The position numbers were made by a program, and so were the translations under genes. Shown here one piece after another: positions 1 to 7,010 of a DNA stretch of 56,402 nucleotides; within the stretch, counting starts at the first letter, position 1; every line of letters begins with the position of its first letter. The notes under the pieces are model-generated. The model ran no database searches and had not been told where the DNA came from. It saw only the letters and a list, made by a program, of their open reading frames with translations. Origin of the DNA: Cellulomonas avistercoris. GTDB taxonomy: Bacteria > Actinomycetota > Actinomycetes > Actinomycetales > Cellulomonadaceae. The stretch is taken from positions 1-56,402 of the forward strand of contig NZ_JACSQV010000017.1 in NCBI RefSeq assembly GCF_014836445.1, written 5' to 3'.

Positions 1-13
1 CCCGCGCTGCGAC

Positions 14-44
14 GGCGCCCGCCCGGCCGGCACCGGGCGGCGCC
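14..44 (-). terminator. Hairpin downstream of the fasciclin gene
   Basis: A GC-rich inverted repeat (GGCGCCcGCCCGG / CCGGGCGGCGCC, one bulged base) lies just past the stop codon of the minus-strand fasciclin gene. No T tract is visible, which is common in high-GC actinobacteria, so termination is inferred from position and stem strength. Confidence 0.5.
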
Positions 45-50
45 GGTGTG

Positions 51-686
51 TCACAGGTCGAGCGGGCGCAGCACGAACGAGATCCCGTGCGCGATCTGCG
101 CGTTGCCGGCGTTGATGTCGAGCTGGCTGCGCACCAGCAGCGGGTTCAGGTCGTTGCGGTCGGCGTCGCGCAGCACGACGATCGGGATCCGCTTGGACAG
201 GACGTCGACCGTGAAGGTGCCGCCCTGGGCAGTGGTCAGCGCGGCCCCGTCGGAGGCCAGCGCGGTCGCGGAGTCGATCGTGGCGCCGGGGACGACGTGG
301 TACAGCAGCACCTGCTCGATCGCGTCGATGCCCACCGCCTGCGCGAGGGCTCCGAACACCTTCTCCTCCGAGCCGTACCAGCGGTGCGTCAGGTCCTGGG
401 TGAGCACCTGGAACGCGCGGTCGTTCGGCAGGAACGCGGTGAGCGGGACCGTGCCGTCGGCGAGCACGGCGACCGGGCTGTCGGGCTTGGCGGCGAGCAC
501 GGCGTTCACCGCGTTGTCGACGATGTCGTAGTCGTACCAGTTGCGGTCGAAGCCCGCGCCGTCGGCGGCGAGCACCGAGGCGAGGCTGGTGGTGCCGGCG
601 GCGGACGCGGCGGGTGCGAGCCCGACGACCGCACCGCCGACGAGGGCGGTGGTGGCCAGGGATGCTGCGAGACGGCGGATCCTCAT
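51..686 (-). CDS. Secreted fasciclin (FAS1) domain protein
   Basis: A 211-residue protein with a typical Sec signal peptide (RIRR, a hydrophobic stretch, then an APAASAA-type cleavage region near residue 30) followed by one FAS1 domain. The FAS1 hallmarks are visible: a TAFLPNDRAF segment and a VLLYHVVPG segment, with a final hydrophobic strand close to the C terminus. FAS1 domains act in cell adhesion or cell-surface interaction; in mycobacteria the related MPT70/MPT83 are secreted or lipid-anchored. There is no lipobox, so this one is probably released. The frame stays open upstream to 791, but ATG at 686 is chosen because AAGGAG sits 7-8 bases before it and the signal peptide begins there. 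No anti-sigma/sigma pair is adjacent, unlike the mycobacterial locus. Confidence 0.85.
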   Translation of the reverse strand: MRIRRLAASLATTALVGGAVVGLAPAASAAGTTSLASVLAADGAGFDRNWYDYDIVDNAVNAVLAAKPDSPVAVLADGTVPLTAFLPNDRAFQVLTQDLTHRWYGSEEKVFGALAQAVGIDAIEQVLLYHVVPGATIDSATALASDGAALTTAQGGTFTVDVLSKRIPIVVLRDADRNDLNPLLVRSQLDINAGNAQIAHGISFVLRPLDL

Positions 687-1123
687 GGGACGACTCCTTG
701 CGGGAGGTCGGGCGGCACGCGGTGCGCACCGCAGGGCCTCGTCGTCGACGCCCTGAACCTTCTTCCCCTCGAGGAGCGTTCTTGGATGCACCTGAGGTCG
801 TGCGATCGCGCCGACGACGCGCCGCGGCCGTATCTGTCGGGGTGCTGGTCGTTCCGCCGGTAGCCGATCAGTCGCAGGGGCACGGTCCTCTCGTGCTCGA
901 TCCGCACACCCGCAGCGTCGTACTCCGCTGACCCGGTCGTGTCCACCGACTGGGGGGTGGCAGGCGCGGAGACGAGTAACGAGCTGCCGTCACCCGTGCG
1001 GCGGAAGCACGGTCCGCGTGGCGCGCGCCGCGGTGGGGTGGCCCCTAGGCTCTGGCGCGACCTCAGCGGGACGGCCACGCGTGCCCTGCCGCCCGGCAGC
1101 AGCACGGACCCCGGAAGGACCCG
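687..1123. other. Intergenic region between divergent genes
   Basis: About 440 bases separate the fasciclin gene and the plus-strand membrane protein. Open frames exist on both strands but look like low-complexity GC shadows. I see no convincing operator, RNA gene or repeat. Promoters for both flanking genes presumably lie here. Confidence 0.4.
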
Positions 1124-3307
1124 ATGCGCAGCACACCTACGGACGGCCCCCACGCCCCCGCGGGTGACCCCGCTGCCCTGACGACCGGTGCCGGGGTGGA
1201 CCGTGCCGACGCCGACGGCTCGTCGCCCGTCACACCGAGCCTGCTGTTCGGCTCGGTGGTCGACGGGAGCGTCGGGGAGGTCCGTCGGCGTCCGGTGCTC
1301 CTGCTGCCGGTGGCGCTGGCCTTCGTCGCCGCAGCGCTCGCGGGCGCGGTCGGCGCCGTCGTCCGCGCCTGGACGACGCCGACGTTGCTGAAGGACGGCG
1401 TCCTGGTGCACGCGGGGGAGTCGGGCGCGGCGGGCCTGACGTCGCTGCTGCTCGGTGTCGTCACGGGCGTGCTCACGGTCGCGGCACTGGGTGGTGTCGT
1501 CCTGGCGGCGCCGGCCGTCCTGTTCGGCCGCGACCTGCGCGTGCGGGACGTCGTGCGTGAGCTCGCCCGCCGGTGGGCCGTGCTGCTGGTGAGCCTGGTC
1601 GGGCTCTCCCTGGCGACGTTCGTCCCGGTGCTCCTGGCCGTGCGGGTGCCGTGGCCGCTGGCAGCGTTCGTCGCGGTCCCCGCGATGGTGGCGGCGGTGC
1701 TGCTCGTCGCCGGCGGCGCCCACGTGGCCGTGGCCGCCCTGCTGCACGGGGTCGGCCTGCGCACCGGCGTGCGTCGGGTCCGCGAGCTGCGCCGCTGCGA
1801 CGGCGCCCGCGTGCCGCTCCGTCGTGGGCGTGTCCTGGTCGTGGTGGTGATGGCGGTCGCGGCAGCCCTGGTCGTGGCAGTGCGGTGGCTCGTCCCCGAC
1901 GCCGACGGCCCGTTGTGGCCGGCGGCACGGGACCTGCTGCAGGCCGTGGTCGGCTCGCTCGCCCTGACGGTGGCGGCTGCGGGACTGACGTGGGCCCATG
2001 TCAGCGCGACGTCCGTCGCCGAGCGGCAGGGGGTGCCGCCGCTCGCCTGGCGCGGTCTGGCACGCGTGACGGACGCGCCCGGACGTGGGGAGCAGGGACG
2101 CGCAGCCGGGCCGGGGAGGTCCGCGGCAGCCGGCTGGGCGAGCGCGGCCGCGGCCTGGGCGCTGGTGCCGTTGCTCGCCGTCGCCCCGACGCTGCCCCAG
2201 GTCACACCCGCCCTGCGCCCGCAGATCCTCGCGCTGCCCGGCTCCGTGACTGCCCCGACGATCACCGGCACCGCGGACGGGTTCCTCCTCCTCGACCACG
2301 TCGACCGCGGCATGGACGCGTTCCTCTGCTCACCGGAGGAGGGCTGCGAGCACGGTGAGGGCATGGCCGAGGGCGGCAGGTTCCAGTACGCCGCGGTCGC
2401 CGCGGACCCCGACGGTCCCGGCGTCGTCATCCTCGCCGGGGTGTTCCCCGACGACGGGGCGAACGCGCGGTACGACCTCGTCACCTGTGCGCCGACCGAC
2501 TGCGCGGGCCCGGGGCTGCGGACGACCCAGGTGGGGATCGCGGAGGAGTCGGCGAGCCACAACCCCGCGCTCCACGCGGTGGCGGCACGCGACGGCGCCT
2601 ACGCGGCCGTCCACCCGGTCGGTGGCCCCCGCGACCGCGAGCTGGCGCTGACCCTGTGCGCGACCGCCCGGTGTCCCGAACCCGTCACCGTCCCGCTCGG
2701 GTCGACCTCCGGGGACGACGTCGTGGACGTCGCGATCGCGCCCGACGGCACCGTGTGGGTGCTGCGCTCACAGGGGGCGGTGCTCCACCTCGCCCGGGTC
2801 GAGCCGGGGAGCAGCGCCCTCACGGACGTGCAGGTGCTGGAGCCGGACACCGAGCACGACTCCCTCTACTACGGGCAGGGAGGTGACTACGGGTACTCGC
2901 GCGTGCTCGCGCTCGCGCTGCGCGACGACGGCAGTCCCGTCGTCCTGCACCGTGACCTGTCGGACGGTGGGATCGAGCTGCTGGGCTGCGTCGACGCCGC
3001 GTGCTCGACGACGACGTCGACGCGACTGCCCGGTGGCGACGCCCGGGGCGCGCAGCTCGTCGTCGACGGCACCGGGTGGCCGCTGGTCGCGACAGCGGGG
3101 CAGGGCGTGCAGCTGCACGCCTGCACGGACAGCGCCTGCTCGGACGTGCGGTCCGCTCTGCTGTCCACGTGGACCCCACCGACGTCGTCCAGCGAGTACG
3201 TGCCGTTCCTGGCGACCGACGCGCAGGACCGTCCCGCGGTCCTCGTCCAGCGGCAGTACGGGGACGCCGTGATGGTCTTCTGTAGGGAGCCGCGCTGCGT
3301 GTCGTAG
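1124..3307 (+). CDS. Polytopic membrane protein with Cys-pair repeat ectodomain
   Basis: A 727-residue protein of unknown function. The first ~360 residues hold about six or more hydrophobic membrane segments (roughly residues 45-72, 105-134, 150-210, 233-256, 270-292, 337-358) joined by Arg-rich loops. The rest (about 365-727) is hydrophilic and should lie outside the membrane. It contains six Cys-x4-5-Cys pairs (around CSPEEGC, CAPTDC, CATARC, CVDAAC, CTDSAC, CREPRC), each near the end of a repeat unit, interspersed with DGTVWVL- and DDGSPVVLH-like strands. This is the look of a beta-propeller with one disulfide per blade; that fold is my inference. The start is ATG at 1124 with GGAAGGA upstream. 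No neighbour suggests a pathway. Confidence 0.75.
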   Translation: MRSTPTDGPHAPAGDPAALTTGAGVDRADADGSSPVTPSLLFGSVVDGSVGEVRRRPVLLLPVALAFVAAALAGAVGAVVRAWTTPTLLKDGVLVHAGESGAAGLTSLLLGVVTGVLTVAALGGVVLAAPAVLFGRDLRVRDVVRELARRWAVLLVSLVGLSLATFVPVLLAVRVPWPLAAFVAVPAMVAAVLLVAGGAHVAVAALLHGVGLRTGVRRVRELRRCDGARVPLRRGRVLVVVVMAVAAALVVAVRWLVPDADGPLWPAARDLLQAVVGSLALTVAAAGLTWAHVSATSVAERQGVPPLAWRGLARVTDAPGRGEQGRAAGPGRSAAAGWASAAAAWALVPLLAVAPTLPQVTPALRPQILALPGSVTAPTITGTADGFLLLDHVDRGMDAFLCSPEEGCEHGEGMAEGGRFQYAAVAADPDGPGVVILAGVFPDDGANARYDLVTCAPTDCAGPGLRTTQVGIAEESASHNPALHAVAARDGAYAAVHPVGGPRDRELALTLCATARCPEPVTVPLGSTSGDDVVDVAIAPDGTVWVLRSQGAVLHLARVEPGSSALTDVQVLEPDTEHDSLYYGQGGDYGYSRVLALALRDDGSPVVLHRDLSDGGIELLGCVDAACSTTTSTRLPGGDARGAQLVVDGTGWPLVATAGQGVQLHACTDSACSDVRSALLSTWTPPTSSSEYVPFLATDAQDRPAVLVQRQYGDAVMVFCREPRCVS

Positions 3308-3409
3308 TCGGCACCCGTGCAACGAGGGGCCATCAGCGAGCGTCCAGGGTCTAAGGGCGACGGGCATCGCCGCGATCCTGCGATGCGTGCAGGGCGGGTT
3401 CCGCGGTGC

Positions 3410-3889
3410 TCAGAGCTCGCGCAGCATCGTGTCGGAGTCGCCGTTGCGCCCCACCGTCACGAAGCCGTGCCGGGCGTAGAGCGCGCGAGCGGCGGCGTTC
3501 CCGTCCTCGACGCTGAGGCTCACGGCCCGCCACCCGAGGTCGCGGGCCTGCTCGAGATGGCCGGCAAGGAGTGCGGATCCCACGCCCCGGCCGTGGTGGG
3601 GACGGGCGACGGCCATGCCGAGCTCGGGGACGTCGTCCGCCACGTAGCCGTAGCCGGGCGTGGCCGCGGGCAGGGCGCGCGCCCAGACGGCTCCGAGCGG
3701 GGAGCCGTCGTCGTCGGTCGCGACGAGCCCGAAGTCGTCCGGGCGCTTCCACCCGGCGAGGTACCGCTCGGTGTGGGGGTCCGCGACGACCTCGGCGCGG
3801 GTGAACCGCGGCGTCCCGTCCCAGTTGAACGCCTCGAGGAGCAGGTCGAGCAGCAGGTCGAGGTCGTCGCCGGTCGCGTCGCGGAGCAT
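3410..3889 (-). CDS. GNAT-family N-acetyltransferase
   Basis: A 159-residue protein with the GNAT fold order: an N-terminal MLRDATGDDLD strand-helix, the acetyl-CoA motif A (RPHHGRGVGSALL, the R/Q-x-x-G-x-G/A loop) followed by its helix, and a C-terminal LSVEDGNAAARALYARHGF motif B. The substrate cannot be told from sequence; members acetylate small amines, antibiotics or protein N termini. I choose ATG 3889, which begins exactly at the family's usual N terminus. The frame stays open to a TTG at 3931, which would add 14 residues unlike the family. No strong ribosome site precedes either start. The gene converges on the membrane-protein gene; a weak 7-bp hairpin (3364-3386) lies between them. 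Confidence 0.85.
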   Translation of the reverse strand: MLRDATGDDLDLLLDLLLEAFNWDGTPRFTRAEVVADPHTERYLAGWKRPDDFGLVATDDDGSPLGAVWARALPAATPGYGYVADDVPELGMAVARPHHGRGVGSALLAGHLEQARDLGWRAVSLSVEDGNAAARALYARHGFVTVGRNGDSDTMLREL

Positions 3890-4064
3890 CACGCCCGCGA
3901 TCGTCGCACGGCGCCCCGGATGCGGCGACAAGCATTCTGAGCGTCCAGCACGTGCCAGTGCTCGGACCTGCGTGGCCGAGCTCAGTGATCCGTGCGCTCG
4001 TCGATCGCGCCGTCCGTGAGGTCGGGCCGCTCGAGGAGCTCACCGAGCCCCTGTCGGACGAGGT

Positions 4065-4508
4065 CTAGCCGGGCAGCACCACGACCACCTGGTCCTCCTC
4101 GAGGTGGACCGCGTAGGACGCCACGTCGCCCTGCCCGGAGCGGCATGCACCGCTGCCCAGGTCGAACACGTGCGCGTGCAGGGGGCAGACGACGACCTCG
4201 GCGTCGATCTGCCCGTCGGCCAGCGGACCTCCCCGGTGCGGGCACACCGCGTCGAGCGCGCGCAGGGCGCCGCTGCGCAGCCGGAAGACCGCCACCTGCC
4301 GGCCGCCGACCGCGTAGGCGCGGCCCTCGCCGACCGGGATCTCGGACAGTGGTCCCACCACGTGCGGCCCGCCGCCGCCGGCGGTCGTGACGCGTGGGGC
4401 GGGGGGTCCCGCCACGGTGTCGAGCGGACCCGCACCGGGCTCGCCGCCGACGGCCCGTGCGTCCGTCCCTGCACTCGTCGGACCTGCGCTCGTCGGACCT
4501 GCACTCAT
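4065..4508 (-). CDS. nirD: Nitrite reductase small subunit, Rieske-type
   Basis: A 147-residue partner of NirB for NADH-dependent reduction of nitrite to ammonium in the cytoplasm. The Rieske [2Fe-2S] ligands are complete: C89-x-H91 (CPHRG) and C108-x2-H111 (CPLHAH). The start codon overlaps the nirB stop (ATGA), so translation is probably coupled, and it is the last gene of the nasA-nirB-nirD operon. The oddity is a ~45-residue N-terminal extension before the Rieske fold. It is rich in Gly, Ala and Pro and begins with near-identical SAGPT repeats, encoded by a 15-base tandem repeat at about 4465-4508. This tail is probably disordered. Confidence 0.93.
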   Translation of the reverse strand: MSAGPTSAGPTSAGTDARAVGGEPGAGPLDTVAGPPAPRVTTAGGGGPHVVGPLSEIPVGEGRAYAVGGRQVAVFRLRSGALRALDAVCPHRGGPLADGQIDAEVVVCPLHAHVFDLGSGACRSGQGDVASYAVHLEEDQVVVVLPG

Positions 4509-7009
4509 CGGACCGGGACCTGCGGCAGGACGGTCAGCGGCAGCGCGGTGCGGAACTGGCCGGGTTCGGCGGGGTCGTCGCGCTCCTTCCACGGGTCGCT
4601 GTAGGCCTCCACGGAGGCCTGCACGGCGGCGTCGAGCTCCGCGGCGTTCCCCTCGCTGTCGTCCACCACGACGGCACGGACGTGCTCGATCCCGAGCCGG
4701 GGCACCCACGCGTAGGTCCGCTCGAGCCAGTTCGCCGTCTCGCGGTAGTACTGGATGAAGCGGCCGGTGAGCGTCATGACCTCGTCCGGGGTGTCGACCG
4801 TCGTGAGCAGGTCACCCTTGCGGATGTGCGCACCGGCGGCGCCGCCCACCCAGATCTCCCAGCGACCACCGTCGACGGCCACGACGCCGACGTCCTTGAC
4901 GTAGGACTCCGCGCAGTTGCGCGGGCACCCCGACACCGCGAGCTTGAGCTTGGCCGGGCTCTCCAGGCCCTGGTACCGGGTCTCGATCGCGATGCCGAGC
5001 GCGGTCGAGTCACCTAGCCCGAACCGGCAGAAGTCGCTGCCGACGCACGTCTTGACCGTCCGGAAGGACTTGCCGTACGCGTACCCGGACGGCATGTCGA
5101 GGTCCGCCCAGACCTTCGGCAGGTCCTCCTTGGGCACGCCGAGCAGGTCGATCCGCTGGCCACCGGTGAGCTTGATCAGCGGGATCTGGTGCTTGTCCGC
5201 GACGTCGGCGATGCGGCGCAGCTGGTCGGCCGAGGTGACCCCGCCCTTCATCTGCGGCACCACCGAGAACGTGCCGTCACGCTGGATGTTGGCGTGCACC
5301 CGGTCGTTGATGAAGCGCCCGTCGCGCTCGTCGACGACCGCCGCGCCCCAGAGGGTGCGCAGCAACGAGTTGAGCCCCATCTTCGACTTCGCGTCCTCGA
5401 CGCCGCCGGGAGCGAGCGCCGCGAACACGGCCGAGACCGAGCGCAGCTCCTGCTCGCGGATCAGCGCCACCAGCTCGGCCTTGGCGTAGGGGATCCCGGG
5501 GACGTACCAGGAGGCGGACTCGTCGACCTCGAGCGTGCCGCCCGCCGCCCACTCGACCACCTGCCCGACGAGCGTCTTGCACGACCCGCAGCCCTTGCCC
5601 GCACGGGTCGCGTCCATGACACCCGTGACGGAGGTGACGCCGCCGCGGACGCACGCGGCGATCGTCCCCTTGCTCACGCCGTTGCAGTTGCACACGGTGG
5701 TCTCGTCGGGGAGCTCGGCCACGCCCACCGCGGCGGGCGCCGTGCCCAGGTCGAACAGCAGCGCGATCCGGTCCTCGGGCAGCGGCGAACCGCGGTCGAA
5801 CGCCTGGATGAGGGGAGCGACCTTCTCGAGGTCGCCGACGAGCGTCGCACCGACGAGCCGGTCGTCGCGCACCACCACGCTCTTGTACAGCCCGCGGCGC
5901 GGCTCGGAGATGACGATGTGGTCGTCGTCGGGACGCTCGGGCGTCGTGATGCCCATCGACGCGACGTCGATGCCCGCGACCTTCAGCTTCGTGGCGGTGC
6001 GGGAGCCGTGGTACTGCGCCGACGGGTCGGCGCCCGTGAGCACGTCCGCGAGGACGCGCGCCTGCTCCCACAGCGGCGCGACGAGACCGTAGACCTGGTC
6101 CCGGTGCTGCACGCACTCACCGACGGCGAACACCGTCGGGTCGGGCGTGCCCTGGTCGTCGAGCGCGTGCATCTGGTCGTCGACGACGATGCCGCGCTCC
6201 ACGAGGAACCCGCTGGCGGCCGCGATCGACGAGTTGGCCCGGATGCCGGCCGCCACCACGACGATGTCGCACGGCAGGACGCGCCCGTCGCCCAGCTGCA
6301 CGCCCGTGATCTCCGTGTCCCCGAGCACCCGGACCGTCCGGCCCGACGTCACCACCGAGATCCCGAGTGCCTCGACGCCTCGCCGCAGGACGTACCCGCC
6401 CGCGGCGTCGAGCTGCTGGTTCATCAGGTGCCCGGGACCGTGAACGACCGTGACGTCGACCCCGTGGGTCTGCAGCCCGCGGGCCGCCTCGAGTCCGAGC
6501 AGGCCGCCGCCGATGACGACCGCCTGCTTGTGGGTGCGCGCGTACCGGATCATCGCGCGGGTGTCGTCCAGGGTGCGGAACCGGAACGCCCCCTGGTGGA
6601 AGCCGCGCCCGGCCGTGCGCATGCCAGGGATGTCGGGGACGAACGCGCTGCTGCCGGTCGCCATGACGAGCGCGTCGTAGGGCGTGCGGCTGCCGTCGTC
6701 GGCGCGGACGGTGCGGGCGTGCCGGTCGATGCGCGCCACCCGCACGCCGGCGTGCAGCGTGATCTCGTTCTCGTCGTACCAGGCCATCGAGTTGAGGAAG
6801 ATGGCCTCCTCGCTCTCGAGGCCGGCCAGGACGTTCGAGAGCATGATCCGGTTGTAGTTGCCGTACGGCTCCTCGCCGAACATCGTGATCCGGAACTGCG
6901 CGGCGCCGCCGCGCTCGAGGATCTCCTCGACGGTGCGCGCACCCGCCATGCCGTTGCCCACGACGACGAGGTCGCGCCGGCCGTCGTCCCCCTGCCGGCG
7001 CCGGGCCAC
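4505..7009 (-). CDS. nirB: Nitrite reductase [NAD(P)H] large subunit
   Basis: An 834-residue assimilatory nitrite reductase. Domains in order: an FAD/NAD(P)H oxidoreductase module (VVVGNGMAG near residue 16; second dinucleotide loop VVIGGGLLGLEAA near 164), a BFD-like [2Fe-2S] domain (C440, C442, C474, C477), then the sulfite/nitrite reductase half with ferredoxin-like repeats and the sirohaem-[4Fe-4S] ligands C655, C661, C695, C699 (TCVGSDFC and SGCPRNC). The length is normal for NirB. The start is GTG at 7009, one base after the nasA stop; the nirD start overlaps its own stop. It needs sirohaem, and no sirohaem synthesis gene is in the window. Confidence 0.97.
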   Translation of the reverse strand: MARRRQGDDGRRDLVVVGNGMAGARTVEEILERGGAAQFRITMFGEEPYGNYNRIMLSNVLAGLESEEAIFLNSMAWYDENEITLHAGVRVARIDRHARTVRADDGSRTPYDALVMATGSSAFVPDIPGMRTAGRGFHQGAFRFRTLDDTRAMIRYARTHKQAVVIGGGLLGLEAARGLQTHGVDVTVVHGPGHLMNQQLDAAGGYVLRRGVEALGISVVTSGRTVRVLGDTEITGVQLGDGRVLPCDIVVVAAGIRANSSIAAASGFLVERGIVVDDQMHALDDQGTPDPTVFAVGECVQHRDQVYGLVAPLWEQARVLADVLTGADPSAQYHGSRTATKLKVAGIDVASMGITTPERPDDDHIVISEPRRGLYKSVVVRDDRLVGATLVGDLEKVAPLIQAFDRGSPLPEDRIALLFDLGTAPAAVGVAELPDETTVCNCNGVSKGTIAACVRGGVTSVTGVMDATRAGKGCGSCKTLVGQVVEWAAGGTLEVDESASWYVPGIPYAKAELVALIREQELRSVSAVFAALAPGGVEDAKSKMGLNSLLRTLWGAAVVDERDGRFINDRVHANIQRDGTFSVVPQMKGGVTSADQLRRIADVADKHQIPLIKLTGGQRIDLLGVPKEDLPKVWADLDMPSGYAYGKSFRTVKTCVGSDFCRFGLGDSTALGIAIETRYQGLESPAKLKLAVSGCPRNCAESYVKDVGVVAVDGGRWEIWVGGAAGAHIRKGDLLTTVDTPDEVMTLTGRFIQYYRETANWLERTYAWVPRLGIEHVRAVVVDDSEGNAAELDAAVQASVEAYSDPWKERDDPAEPGQFRTALPLTVLPQVPVR

Positions 7010-7010
7010 C

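Noticed and set aside
3970..4064. Short open stretch between nirD and the GNAT gene
   Set aside because: About 27 codons on either strand without start signal or family resemblance; too little to call.
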